Below are positions 1 to 8,963 of a stretch of DNA of 64,000 nt, one piece after another. The DNA is taken from positions 62,001 through 126,000 of the forward strand of contig JAPLFH010000012.1 in NCBI GenBank assembly GCA_026390815.1, in the 5' to 3' direction. How positions within the stretch are numbered: position 1 is the stretch's first letter; every line of letters starts with the position of its first letter. The DNA comes from Ignavibacteriales bacterium. GTDB lineage: Bacteria > Bacteroidota > Ignavibacteria > Ignavibacteriales > SURF-24. A model generated the notes under the pieces. It did no database searches. It saw only the letters and a program-made list of their open reading frames with translations, and was not told the origin of the DNA. The translations under genes and the position numbers were made by a program.

Positions 1-136
1 CGATGAAGCGTGGGGTTTATGCATTACTCTCCCAAATTAAAGCGTAAGATTAATGCATTATCCTCCAAATATGGATTTCGCTTTTTGATCACATAAAATT
101 TCCATTCAGTTATACAAAAGAAACTTAATACTAACC

Positions 137-751
137 TTATTTAATAACTTCTTTCTCATTCACCCACTTCTTAAACTCTTCCTGCGGAATAACATGAATT
201 TTATTATACATATATGAATGCTTTAAGCCGCAATATTCCGCACAGGCTATATCGTAAGTTCCAACCTTATCCGGAGTAAAAGCCAAATAATTTTCTCTTC
301 CCGGTACAACATCTTCCTTAAGCCGGAAAGCAGGAATATAAAAAGCATGATTCACATCAATTGATGTTAGTAACAATTTGATTGTCTTTCCAACTGGAAC
401 ATATAAGGTATCATATTTCTTTCCGTTAGCATATTTAAAGCTCCACTTCCACATTTGTCCCTGAACGTGAATTACAACCGCATTTTTTGGAATTGTCCTC
501 ATCGTTCTAAAACTTGTGTAGCCAAAATAAAACATTGCTACTACTAAAATTGTTGGAATTGCAATCCAGGTTATTTCCAACATCGTATTGCCTTCAATAT
601 TCTCAGCTATAGGATGTCTCTTTCTATTATACTTTATTACAAAGTAAATCATCGTTACTGTAACGCCTACGAGTATAATAATAGAAATGATTACTATGAA
701 TAGAAAAACATTGTCTACCTGGTTTACGTAATCTGAAATACCAATCTTCAT
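137..751 (-). CDS. coxB: Cytochrome c oxidase subunit II (CuA subunit)
   Basis: This subunit accepts electrons from cytochrome c at the binuclear CuA site and passes them to subunit I. Two hydrophobic helices (about residues 15-37 and 58-80) are followed by a periplasmic cupredoxin domain. The CuA ligand set is visible: a His in DVNHAF and the C-A-E-Y-C-G-L-K-H-S-Y-M motif near residue 170. At 204 residues it is short, with no fused haem c domain. A strong ribosome site, GAGGGGAATAAT, precedes the ATG. It is the last gene of the operon, 10 bases after the subunit IV gene. This placement is unusual, because coxB often comes first in oxidase operons. Confidence 0.96.
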   Translation of the reverse strand: MKIGISDYVNQVDNVFLFIVIISIIILVGVTVTMIYFVIKYNRKRHPIAENIEGNTMLEITWIAIPTILVVAMFYFGYTSFRTMRTIPKNAVVIHVQGQMWKWSFKYANGKKYDTLYVPVGKTIKLLLTSIDVNHAFYIPAFRLKEDVVPGRENYLAFTPDKVGTYDIACAEYCGLKHSYMYNKIHVIPQEEFKKWVNEKEVIK

Positions 752-761
752 ATTATTCCCC

Positions 762-1052
762 TCATCTGAACAGATAATCTGAGAATGTTAAAACAATAAT
801 TGCAACTAAAGTTAATGTGCCAACAATAACAAATACCTTAAAAACAACATCATCATATTTGATATGCATAAAAATGTTTAGAACTAATCCTGCTTTAACT
901 ATTGCAATTATAATAGCAATCAACAATGTAATATTTCCAAAATGAATTCCAGAAACTGTTACAGTAAGTGCGGTAAGCGCAAGCAGAGTTAGCCAAATAA
1001 AAACATAAGTTCCGTAACCAACTATATGAGTATGAGATTCTTTATTGCTCAT
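762..1052 (-). CDS. coxD: Cytochrome c oxidase subunit IV (prokaryotic type)
   Basis: A 96-residue protein with three predicted membrane helices and a short N-terminus with two His residues (SHTHIVGYG). The family is the small accessory subunit of aa3/caa3 oxidases found after subunit III. It has no known catalytic residues and helps assembly or stability. Helix 3 includes the MHIKYDD loop typical of the family. The gene sits 8 bases after coxC and just before coxB, and GGAAAAAAT lies directly upstream of the ATG. The assignment rests on size, topology and position, so family membership is secure but its exact role is not. Confidence 0.88.
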   Translation of the reverse strand: MSNKESHTHIVGYGTYVFIWLTLLALTALTVTVSGIHFGNITLLIAIIIAIVKAGLVLNIFMHIKYDDVVFKVFVIVGTLTLVAIIVLTFSDYLFR

Positions 1053-1060
1053 ATTTTTTC

Positions 1061-1702
1061 CTATTTGATTAAATAAAACAATGGGAATAAGAATATCCAG
1101 ATGATATCAACAAGATGCCAGTAAAGCGCTGAGTTTTCCAGCTTCGCAAAATCATTGGGTGTAATTTTATCCCTGGCAACAAAAACAAATATAAAAGATA
1201 AAATCACAATCCCAACAAATACGTGTACACCATGCAAACCCGTCATAGTATAGTATAATCCAAAATACAAAACTTCACCAGCAGGTTTGTTTGCTAATTC
1301 CGGTGAACCTGGAAATATTCCATGCTGGAATTTAGCTGACCATTCAAAATATTTATTTACTAAAAACGCCAGCGCAAAAAGTATTGTTGAGCCGATAAGA
1401 ATTAAAGATAAAACCTTCTGTCCTTTCTGCAATGCTGTTATGGACATTGCAACAGTCAAAGAACTAGTTAGCAGAATGAAAGTATTTAAAGTACCGACAG
1501 ATATATTTAATTCCAGCGAAGCGATATGAAATGCTTCTGGATTCAAGTACCTGTACGTTCCATAAATAACAAATAAACCTCCAAATAATAATAGCTCTGT
1601 TAAAAGGAATAACCACATACCAAGTTTGGCACCTTCGGCATCTTTGTGTCCGTGTTCTTCGTGGATGGTTTTGGTTAAAGTAACTTCAGAAATATTATCC
1701 AT
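1061..1702 (-). CDS. coxC: Cytochrome c oxidase subunit III
   Basis: A 213-residue five-helix form of subunit III, the size seen in caa3-type and ACIII-linked oxidases. It has the GMWLFLLTELLLFGGLF segment near the N-terminus, the GLHGVHVFVG motif at about residues 155-165, and ends with the helix containing YWHLVDIIWIFLFPLFYL. It binds no metal and supports proton uptake and stability of subunit I. Its start overlaps the coxA stop as TAATG, so the two are probably translationally coupled. The first helices of the longer seven-helix form are absent, which is normal for this group. Confidence 0.95.
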   Translation of the reverse strand: MDNISEVTLTKTIHEEHGHKDAEGAKLGMWLFLLTELLLFGGLFVIYGTYRYLNPEAFHIASLELNISVGTLNTFILLTSSLTVAMSITALQKGQKVLSLILIGSTILFALAFLVNKYFEWSAKFQHGIFPGSPELANKPAGEVLYFGLYYTMTGLHGVHVFVGIVILSFIFVFVARDKITPNDFAKLENSALYWHLVDIIWIFLFPLFYLIK

Positions 1703-3330
1703 TACTTTTCCTCCTCCAATAAATGATAATCGTATGGTCCATGAGTTATTGTTGGAATCTTTTCAAAATTTTCTAAAGGAGGTGGCGAGGGAATCGTCCA
1801 TTCTAAAGTCATTCCACCCCAGGGATTCATTTCAGCTTTCTCACCTTTTCTAAGACCATTAAACAAATTATAAAACATCAGTAAGATTCCGGAAACCATA
1901 ATCCAGGAACCTATTGTTGATATTACATGCAATGTTTGAAACTGTGGCAGGTAATCAAAATATCTTCTCGGCATTCCCTCATAACCAAGGATAAAAAATG
2001 GAAAATATAATTGAAGGAATCCCCAGGTTATAATTGCAACTGAAATTTTAGAAATTTTTTCATTATACATTTTACCAAACATTTTAGGAAACCAATAATG
2101 GAGTGCAGCAAAAAATATAAAACCGGTCCCACCAAAAACCACAAAGTGGAAATGAGCCACAACAAAATAAGTATCCGTTAAATGAACATCAGTTGATAAA
2201 GAACCGAGAACTAAACCCGTTAATCCACCAATTGAAAAAATAAATATGAATGCCATTACAAATAGAAATGGAGTTCGGGGATCAATCGATCCTTTGTACA
2301 TAGTAGCAACCCAGTTAAATATTTTAACTCCACTTGGAATTGCAACGAGGAATGTTAAAAGTGAAAATATAAATCGTGAAGTATCGCTCATTCCGCTGGT
2401 AAACATATGATGCCCCCAAACAAAATAGCCAACAAATGCAATTGCCAGGCTGGACATTGCAATTGCTTTATATCCAAAAATCGTTCGATGAGAAAAAGTT
2501 GCTATAATTTCTGATACAACTCCCATCGCAGGAAGAATCATAATATAAACTGCTGGATGAGAGTAAGTCCAGAATAAATGCTGATAAAGAATTGGATCAC
2601 CGCCGAGCGTAGGATCGAAAACCCCAATCTTAAATAGTCTTTCTATAATTACAAGAATAATTGTAATTCCGATAATTGGCGTTGCTAAAATTTGAATCCA
2701 GCCAGTTGCGTAAAGTGACCATGGAAAAAGCGGCATTTTAAACCAACTCATTCCCGGTGCACGCATTCTATGAATCGTGGTGATAAAATTTAATCCGGTA
2801 AGAATTGATGAAAAACCGAGAATGAATGCAGCAAATATTGCCCACGAAACATCTGTTCCAGTTCTTAAACTATAAGGAACGTAAAATGTCCAACCAGTAT
2901 CTATCGGTCCACCTTTTAGAAACATCGAAAGAATGGCAAGAATACCACCAGAAATATATAAATACCAGGACAGTAAATTCAATCTTGGAAAAGAAACATC
3001 TTTAGCACCAATTTGAATTGGTAAAAAGAAATTGCCAAATACTGGAGGAATACCGGGGATTACAAAAAGGAATATCATAATTATTCCATGCAATGTAAAA
3101 AGTGAATTATAGGTTTGTGCACCCATAATTGTTTCTCCAGGGCTAAGCATTTCCAGGCGCATTAAGATTCCAATTATGGCACCGATCAAAAAGAAAAAAA
3201 CTAAAGAGCACAGATATAGAATTCCTATTCTTTTATGATCAGTTGTTAGTAGCCAGGATAAAATTCCAGTATGCTTACCTTTTTCTTCATAGAAATTTAC
3301 ATATCCGCCTGAATGAGCGTGATTACTCAT
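1702..3330 (-). CDS. coxA: Cytochrome c oxidase subunit I, A2-type haem-copper oxidase
   Basis: The catalytic subunit, reducing oxygen to water at a haem a3-CuB centre while pumping protons. All metal ligands are visible: the low-spin haem His in LHGIIMIF, the CuB His-Tyr pair in YSHPAVY, the CuB HH pair in GHHMF, and the paired haem ligands in AHFHFVVF. YSHPAVY, with Ala in place of the Glu of GHPEVY, is the A2-subfamily signature, in which the D-channel Glu is replaced by the YS pair. About twelve membrane helices over 542 residues. The gene follows the SCO chaperone by 3 bases and overlaps coxC, so it belongs to the ACIII-oxidase operon. The electron donor is probably the monohaem cytochrome encoded two genes upstream. 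Confidence 0.98.
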   Translation of the reverse strand: MSNHAHSGGYVNFYEEKGKHTGILSWLLTTDHKRIGILYLCSLVFFFLIGAIIGILMRLEMLSPGETIMGAQTYNSLFTLHGIIMIFLFVIPGIPPVFGNFFLPIQIGAKDVSFPRLNLLSWYLYISGGILAILSMFLKGGPIDTGWTFYVPYSLRTGTDVSWAIFAAFILGFSSILTGLNFITTIHRMRAPGMSWFKMPLFPWSLYATGWIQILATPIIGITIILVIIERLFKIGVFDPTLGGDPILYQHLFWTYSHPAVYIMILPAMGVVSEIIATFSHRTIFGYKAIAMSSLAIAFVGYFVWGHHMFTSGMSDTSRFIFSLLTFLVAIPSGVKIFNWVATMYKGSIDPRTPFLFVMAFIFIFSIGGLTGLVLGSLSTDVHLTDTYFVVAHFHFVVFGGTGFIFFAALHYWFPKMFGKMYNEKISKISVAIITWGFLQLYFPFFILGYEGMPRRYFDYLPQFQTLHVISTIGSWIMVSGILLMFYNLFNGLRKGEKAEMNPWGGMTLEWTIPSPPPLENFEKIPTITHGPYDYHLLEEEK

Positions 3331-3333
3331 ATA

Positions 3334-4179
3334 TTAAATTTTCTCCTTCGATTTTTTTCTTTCTTTTATAATTAAAACAGTAAACAGAATAAGTGCAGAG
3401 AGCAATATTATTCCTCCAGCAATCTTTTGAAAATTAAAAACATACTTATTCCCTGATCTATCGTAGCTGTAGCAAAAAGTTAAAATCTTATTTATAGTTG
3501 GTCGATATTCTCCTCGTTGAGCTTCAAGCAAAGCCATCTTAACATCAAACTGATTGAATTGGATTCCAAAAATGTAACGTGAAATCATTCCTTTTTCAGA
3601 TAGAATGATCAGCGTTCCGTAATGAAGAAAACTGCTGTCAGTATCGCGCTTAAAATAAAAGCCAACTGCATCTGTAAGTTTTTTAATTGAAATACTATCT
3701 CCGGTTAAGAATGTCCATGCACTTTCCGGAAAATCTCTTTTCATAGAAGCAAGATGTTCCTTCTTCCATTTATTAGCTGCTGTTGGTCCTTCACTATGAT
3801 CGAAACTTAGTGTAATAACATCAAAATCTTTTTGTGGTTCCAAATCCAGCTTATCAACTACTTCTGTTAAACCATTTAATAATGGGCTGCAAACCGCCGG
3901 GCAATGATAATAGACCAATGCCAAAATCGTTGGTTGCTTAATTAGTTGATTTAGTTTTACCAGTTCACCCTTTTCATTATTAAAACTAATGTCTAAGGGA
4001 ATATAACTTCCAAGTTTTTCATCAATCCCAACATCAACATGGTTCTGATCTTTTGTGTAACCAGAATTAATAAGTAAAAATAAAACCGCTATTATCTTTA
4101 ATATTCTGTTTCTTTGCAATGAAGAAGAAAACTTTAACCACGGAGACACGGAGACACGGAGTTTTTTTAAATGTTTCAT
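3334..4179 (-). CDS. SCO1/SenC-family copper chaperone
   Basis: A membrane-anchored thioredoxin-fold protein that delivers copper to the CuA centre of subunit II. The copper-binding C-P-A-V-C motif lies in YYHCPAVCSPLL (about residues 90-102), with a conserved downstream His in FLHYGT (about residue 186). There is a signal helix at about residues 26-42 and, unusually, a second C-terminal membrane helix (about 252-270). The first 17 residues are encoded by a 2.9-copy tandem repeat of CACGGAGA, a dispersed-repeat type rather than normal coding sequence. Translation may therefore really begin lower, for example at a TTG near 4116, just before the signal helix. The gene lies between its target oxidase and a cytochrome c. 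Confidence 0.93.
   Translation of the reverse strand: MKHLKKLRVSVSPWLKFSSSLQRNRILKIIAVLFLLINSGYTKDQNHVDVGIDEKLGSYIPLDISFNNEKGELVKLNQLIKQPTILALVYYHCPAVCSPLLNGLTEVVDKLDLEPQKDFDVITLSFDHSEGPTAANKWKKEHLASMKRDFPESAWTFLTGDSISIKKLTDAVGFYFKRDTDSSFLHYGTLIILSEKGMISRYIFGIQFNQFDVKMALLEAQRGEYRPTINKILTFCYSYDRSGNKYVFNFQKIAGGIILLSALILFTVLIIKERKKSKEKI
4137..4161. repeat. Tandem CACGGAGA repeat inside the SCO gene start
   Basis: Just under three copies of the 8-mer CACGGAGA run head to tail. From memory, ACGGAGACACGGAG strings occur as dispersed intergenic repeats in several bacterial phyla. Here the repeat falls in the first codons of the SCO-like gene and is read through in frame as LRVSVSPW. Confidence 0.8.
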
Positions 4180-4184
4180 GCTGT

Positions 4185-5126
4185 TTAACTCTTTTGATAA
4201 AACAATTTATTCAGGTATTGATACAATTCGTTCCACTCACGGATTGAAAGAGAAACTATGTTTGTATTAAATCCATTTACGGATGATGTTGATATAACCG
4301 TTTTCACGAAATCATTTATACTTGCGTTCCATTCATTGGAATCATTTAAAAAAGATATAATTCTGATCTTATCTTGCGAAACCCGATTTAATAATTTTGC
4401 CCCAGCTTCATTTGGATTATTATTTATTGAAGATGCTATCGAATAAATTTTTTCAACTTTTGGGGCTGCATCTAAAGTTTGTTTTTCTTTAGCAACTAAG
4501 ATTGGAATTTGTGAAGGAACGGTTTTTCCCTCAACCAAATTATACTGTTTATTCAAGCCATCAATTTCCGTTTGTTCTAATTTGGGGAAATCGCCAGCGA
4601 ATCCTCTTACATAGAAAATAATATTGACTCTATCCTCAGAAGGAAAATAACTATAAGAAGGCATTCCGCTGCCAGCAATTCCTTCATTCAAAGTTTTAAA
4701 TATCTCCGAAAATTTTCTTCCATTTTTCCAACTATCTTTTGAATGGAAGTTTCTTGGCTTTGGATTAAGTACTGTTCCAGCCACACCATCTCCCATTCCA
4801 TTTTCCCCATGGCAGGAAACACAATTTGCTTTAAAAAGTGTTTCTCCTTTTTTTATCATATCAGCAGTTGGATTGAATAATGACTTTAATTCAATTCCCT
4901 TAGAAATGCTTCCCTTTACTACAACTATATCTTTAAAGTAATTTGCTGAATCAATTAAGGCTGGAGTCAAGCCGTTTCGTTTAATCACCTCTAAATTAGA
5001 TACATAATTGAGTCCAACAACAATCGTCACTATTGCAAAATAAAAGTAGATTAAACCAAACCATCGGATTGGAGTTTTTACGACATTCTTAAACTTAATT
5101 TCATCTAATTCAGGTTTGTTAACCAT
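4185..5126 (-). CDS. Membrane-anchored monohaem cytochrome c of the ACIII-oxidase operon
   Basis: A 313-residue protein with one N-terminal membrane helix (about 22-42) and one class I cytochrome c domain. The haem motif is CVSCH at about residue 101, followed by GENGMGDG, with a probable Met ligand in GSGMPSYS. Beyond the haem domain (from about residue 210) is an extra 100-residue segment, possibly a second small fold, that I do not recognise. Its place between actF and the SCO/oxidase genes suggests it carries electrons from alternative complex III to the CuA site. It ends 5 bases before the SCO gene. Confidence 0.9.
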   Translation of the reverse strand: MVNKPELDEIKFKNVVKTPIRWFGLIYFYFAIVTIVVGLNYVSNLEVIKRNGLTPALIDSANYFKDIVVVKGSISKGIELKSLFNPTADMIKKGETLFKANCVSCHGENGMGDGVAGTVLNPKPRNFHSKDSWKNGRKFSEIFKTLNEGIAGSGMPSYSYFPSEDRVNIIFYVRGFAGDFPKLEQTEIDGLNKQYNLVEGKTVPSQIPILVAKEKQTLDAAPKVEKIYSIASSINNNPNEAGAKLLNRVSQDKIRIISFLNDSNEWNASINDFVKTVISTSSVNGFNTNIVSLSIREWNELYQYLNKLFYQKS

Positions 5127-5160
5127 TCCATACCCATAAATAAATATTTAAATTCTAAGT

Positions 5161-5267
5161 TTGAAATTAGAAATTACGAATTTCAAATTACGAGATGAAT
5201 TCCCGATAAAATTATAACAAAATCAAAATCATCTAAGTTCGTAATTCGTCATTAGTAATTCATAAAT
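5161..5267. repeat. Imperfect inverted repeat between actF and the cytochrome gene
   Basis: The left arm (5161-5194) and right arm (5235-5267) are both built from variations of AATTACGAATT and are roughly complementary, with an AT-rich spacer. The stem has many mismatches. It fills most of the 144-base gap inside the respiratory operon. It could be a degraded repeat element or an RNA processing structure. Confidence 0.5.
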
Positions 5268-5270
5268 ACT

Positions 5271-6461
5271 TTATAGTCTAAAATCCAATCCACGTTTTAA
5301 CTTCGGATCGCCAATTGGAATAATATTATTGCTCTTTGCTTTATAATAAAATAAAAGGATAACAGCGCCAATAACTAAAATTGGAAACGCTATTTCAATC
5401 CAGCTAAAAACTGCGCCGGTGCTGCTAAAAGTTGGCATAATAATCCAGTATAAATCAAATAAATGGGCAAAAAGAATCCAGATAGAAACCCACAATAATC
5501 TTGTTGGATTCATCTTAGAAGGCTGAGATAATAATGCAGCGTATGGTACGATGAAGTGGACAATTATCAATCCCAAAGAAATAAATTTCCAGCTACCGTG
5601 CCATCTTGCAAGTATCCAGACTGTTTCCTCCGGGATGTTTGCATACCAGATTAACATGAACTGGCTGAAGGCTATATAAGCCCAAAAATTAATAAATGCA
5701 AAGAGCAAAGCGCCAAGCGAATAATAATTATCCTTAATCAAGCTTGGATGCAAATAACCATTTTCTTTTAAGAGAACGACTATAATCGTTAAGGCTGCAA
5801 GAGCTGCCAGGATTGTCCCTGAAAAATAATACACACCAAAGATTGTTGAATACCAATGCGGTTCAAGACTCATCATCCAATCTATAGAAGAAAAAGAAAT
5901 AGTAATTGCAAATACCGGCATAAATACAGCAGCAATTTTTACATTCTTTGTAGTTAGATTTTGATCTTTTGTTGTATCCTGCAGTTTTGAGTTTTTTGTT
6001 ATTAACCAATAAAACAAATACCATAATCCAAAGAAAACAATTGTGCGGACAAGGAAAAAATTTGTATTCAAATATGGAGATTTAGCTTGAAGTACTTTAT
6101 CATTCTGAACTGCTTCAATATGTGTCCAATGATATAAATCCTGCATATTAAACAATAAAGGAATTGCGAATACTGGTAGAATTAATAATATGGAAGAAAG
6201 GAATTCACTAATTCTCCTGAAAGGTGTACTCCAAACTGCTCCACCTATATATTCAAGTGCAACTAAGAAAAGAGAACCAACACCAATGCTCATAAGAAAC
6301 ATAAAAACTATTAAAAGATTGAATGAGCTTCTTTGCTTATCATAAATAAATGCAAGAATTGAAAGTAATAATCCAAGACCAAAAAGAATCCAACCAATTC
6401 TGTTAATGCTTAATGGCAATTCTTTCTGTTTAAACTCAATTATATTATCCACTGAATTCAT
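5271..6461 (-). CDS. actF: Alternative complex III subunit ActF (quinol-site membrane subunit)
   Basis: A 396-residue polytopic protein with about ten hydrophobic helices, of the size and type of ActF, a shortened homologue of ActC and NrfD. ActF is part of the membrane core of ACIII and contributes a putative proton path; it binds no haem. Visible features include GVGSLFLVALEYIGGAVWSTP in the second helix region and SIDWMMSLEPHWYSTIFG in the middle, the latter widely conserved in this family. Its ATG overlaps the stop of the ActD-ActE gene (TAATG), indicating coupled translation. A 144-base gap follows before the cytochrome c gene. Confidence 0.93.
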   Translation of the reverse strand: MNSVDNIIEFKQKELPLSINRIGWILFGLGLLLSILAFIYDKQRSSFNLLIVFMFLMSIGVGSLFLVALEYIGGAVWSTPFRRISEFLSSILLILPVFAIPLLFNMQDLYHWTHIEAVQNDKVLQAKSPYLNTNFFLVRTIVFFGLWYLFYWLITKNSKLQDTTKDQNLTTKNVKIAAVFMPVFAITISFSSIDWMMSLEPHWYSTIFGVYYFSGTILAALAALTIIVVLLKENGYLHPSLIKDNYYSLGALLFAFINFWAYIAFSQFMLIWYANIPEETVWILARWHGSWKFISLGLIIVHFIVPYAALLSQPSKMNPTRLLWVSIWILFAHLFDLYWIIMPTFSSTGAVFSWIEIAFPILVIGAVILLFYYKAKSNNIIPIGDPKLKRGLDFRL

Positions 6462-7597
6462 TATAAGTCAGTCTCCTTGGCATTTTGCGAACGTTGAAGT
6501 GCCCGAACAAATAAAATTATTTGCCACCTTTCAGCTTCAGTAATTTGGCTCGCATAGGAAGGCATAATATTTTGCCCAACTGTAATCACATGAAAGATAT
6601 CGCCATCTTTCCAATTACGGACTTTATCCGAATGCAAACTTGGTGGTGCAGGAAATTGTCCGCGCAATCTGCTATCCCCTTTTCCAAAAAATCCATGACA
6701 TGGACTGCAAAACGTGTTAAACTTATTTTGTCCTCTTTCCAAATTTTCTTTTGATGGCAGAAGTGGATTTAATAAATATTTTGAAGCATCAGCCTGGTTT
6801 CCTTTATAAAGATATGGCAGATGCCCACGAGCTACAGTTCCTTCAACTGGCGTTCGCATTCCAAAACCGTCTGTAAACAAATTACTTTTTTGTTGTGGAT
6901 TTAGCTTTGGTTGCTCCATCATCCAATTGAATGGATCCCAGTAAAGAAGTTTATTTAAAGTAAAATAAACTCCACCGCTTGTTATTATTGCAACCGCGAT
7001 TAAGAATAGAATAAACTTTGGTTCAAATATTTTATGTTTTAATCCTATTTCAGCTTCATCATAAAAAATGGATTGAACATTTTGTGCACCAAGGCTTGTT
7101 AAAAATTGCTTTACTTGCTCTTCATTAAAAATTGCATCTTCAGCTTGAATACTTATTCCAAACTTATCTGTTGAAACTTGTTTCATATAATCTGTATCGT
7201 GCAACGGATGGTTTAAATTGGGGAGCTTGAAGAATACAAATAACATCGCTAAAACTGTTACAATTGAAGCTGACAGAACTGTGACTTCAAATATAATTGG
7301 AATAAAAGCTGGCAGTGAAAAAAATGGTTTGCCTCCAACTACTAAGGGATAACCGCTGGTAGTAATCCAGGACATTATTAGTACTGCAAATACAATCGCA
7401 AATAAACCAACAGCAAGTGCAACATAGCCAAGCTTAGATGGAGGAATGCGCATAGCTTTAGACATTCCGTGAACCGGATATGGTGTGTTCACATCATATT
7501 TTTTAAATCCAGCTTTTGCAGTTTCTTCAGCAGCATGGATTATATCATCTGGTTTTGTGAACAATCCTGCAACCGAATACAATATTTTCTTATCCAT
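6461..7597 (-). CDS. ActD-ActE fusion: DUF3341 membrane anchor plus monohaem cytochrome c
   Basis: Two ACIII subunits are joined in one 378-residue chain. The N-terminal part is ActD (DUF3341): a cytoplasmic head with TPYPVHGM, then two helices around residues 60-110. A third helix (about 205-220) leads into an ActE-type cytochrome c with one haem motif, [12 protein letters not shown], and a Met ligand in NIMPSYAS. ActD and ActE are separate genes in the best-studied ACIII operons. I place the start at 7597 ([11 protein letters not shown]) because GGAG stands 8 bases upstream and the ATG overlaps the actC stop. An in-frame start at 7630 would overlap actC by 41 bases without a better site. 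Confidence 0.92.
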   Translation of the reverse strand: MDKKILYSVAGLFTKPDDIIHAAEETAKAGFKKYDVNTPYPVHGMSKAMRIPPSKLGYVALAVGLFAIVFAVLIMSWITTSGYPLVVGGKPFFSLPAFIPIIFEVTVLSASIVTVLAMLFVFFKLPNLNHPLHDTDYMKQVSTDKFGISIQAEDAIFNEEQVKQFLTSLGAQNVQSIFYDEAEIGLKHKIFEPKFILFLIAVAIITSGGVYFTLNKLLYWDPFNWMMEQPKLNPQQKSNLFTDGFGMRTPVEGTVARGHLPYLYKGNQADASKYLLNPLLPSKENLERGQNKFNTFCSPCHGFFGKGDSRLRGQFPAPPSLHSDKVRNWKDGDIFHVITVGQNIMPSYASQITEAERWQIILFVRALQRSQNAKETDL

Positions 7598-8963
7598 TAT
7601 TTGCTCCATTGTGATGAGGTTGAGCTCCATCAGTTACAGCTTTCACTTCTGCAATTGATACCACCGGTAAGCTTTTAGTGAATAAAAGAAGCCAGGTAAA
7701 GAAAAATCCAAAGCTGCCAAGTAATATTCCTAAATCAGTTAAAGTCGGAATATAATGATGCCAACTTGATGGCAGAAAATCTCTTGATAAAGTTGTAACA
7801 ATAATAACGAATCTTTCAAACCACATTCCAACATTTACAAGAACTCCAATTATAAACATCATTTTTATTGATCGGCGTATTTTCTTTAACCAGAATAATT
7901 GTGGGAACAACACATTACAGGAAACCATCGTCCAGTAAGCCCAGCCATAAGGTCCAAGTGCCCTATTTAGAAATACAAATTGTTCAGTAGGATTTCCGCT
8001 ATACCACGATGTAAAGAATTCCATTCCATATGCATAACCAACCATAGAGCCAGTTAGGATGATAATCTTGTTCATTTTCTCAAGTGTATCAAGAGTAATA
8101 ATGTGTTCGTAATTAAAAATCTTTCTAACAAAAATTAAAATGTTCTGTACCATTGCAAAACCAGAAAAGACGGCACCTGCTACAAAGTAAGGAGGAAAGA
8201 TTGTGGCGTGCCATCCTGGTAGAACTGATGTTGCAAAATCGAAACTTACAATTGTGTGAACAGAAAGAACAAGTGGAGTTGCAAATCCTGCCAGGATTAA
8301 ATAAACCATTTCATAATGATGCCAGTGCCGGTTTGAATGCCTCCAACCCAAACTAAAAATCGAATAAATAGTTTTTTTTATCTTATGGGAAGTCCTATCC
8401 CGCAATGTTGCTAAATCAGGAACCAGTCCAACATACCAAAAAATAAATGAAACAGTCAGGTAAGTAGAAACTGCAAATACATCCCATACAAGTGGAGAAA
8501 TAAAGTTAACCCAAATTCCATGCTGATTTGGATAAGGTATTAAGTATCCACCGAGCCAGGGACGACCAACGTGGATAAGTGGAAACAAACCGGCTGTCAT
8601 TACAGCGAAGATTGTCATTCCTTCTGCAAAGCGTGCAATTCCTGTTCTCCACTTTTGCCTGAATAAAAATAAGATGGCGGAAATAAGTGTTCCTGCATGA
8701 CCGATTCCAACCCAGAAGACAAAATTTGTAATGTCAAAACCCCAGCCAACAGGCTGATTGTTTCCCCACATTCCAATCCCCTGAAGAAAAGTATTGGTAA
8801 GGCAAACTACTCCTATGGCAAGCATAGCAAGAGTAATTGAAAGAGCGATATAATATTTTTTATTTCCTTTTTGTTCTATCGGAGCAACAATCAATTCGGT
8901 AATCGACTTGAAAGATGGCTGACCTTCTATTACAGAAATCTCTTTTGAATAATCAACACTCAC
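7590..8963 (-). CDS. actC: Alternative complex III subunit ActC (NrfD/PsrC-like)
   Basis: A 457-residue integral membrane protein with ten predicted helices, of the NrfD/PsrC superfamily. In ACIII this subunit holds the quinol oxidation site next to the iron-sulphur subunit ActB and contains a putative proton path. Motifs include [25 protein letters not shown] near helix 2 and [25 protein letters not shown] in the middle. Its ATG abuts the actB stop, and its stop overlaps the start of the ActD-ActE fusion. No cofactor ligands are expected. Confidence 0.95.
   Translation of the reverse strand: MSVDYSKEISVIEGQPSFKSITELIVAPIEQKGNKKYYIALSITLAMLAIGVVCLTNTFLQGIGMWGNNQPVGWGFDITNFVFWVGIGHAGTLISAILFLFRQKWRTGIARFAEGMTIFAVMTAGLFPLIHVGRPWLGGYLIPYPNQHGIWVNFISPLVWDVFAVSTYLTVSFIFWYVGLVPDLATLRDRTSHKIKKTIYSIFSLGWRHSNRHWHHYEMVYLILAGFATPLVLSVHTIVSFDFATSVLPGWHATIFPPYFVAGAVFSGFAMVQNILIFVRKIFNYEHIITLDTLEKMNKIIILTGSMVGYAYGMEFFTSWYSGNPTEQFVFLNRALGPYGWAYWTMVSCNVLFPQLFWLKKIRRSIKMMFIIGVLVNVGMWFERFVIIVTTLSRDFLPSSWHHYIPTLTDLGILLGSFGFFFTWLLLFTKSLPVVSIAEVKAVTDGAQPHHNGANNG

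Noticed and set aside
1-136. Possible hairpin built on GCATTA/TAATGC after coxB
   Set aside because: The arms are short and separated, without a T-run; too weak to call a terminator.
7598-7630. Upstream in-frame starts for the ActD-ActE gene
   Set aside because: They lie within actC; the ATG at 7597 has GGAG at proper spacing and the usual operon overlap.
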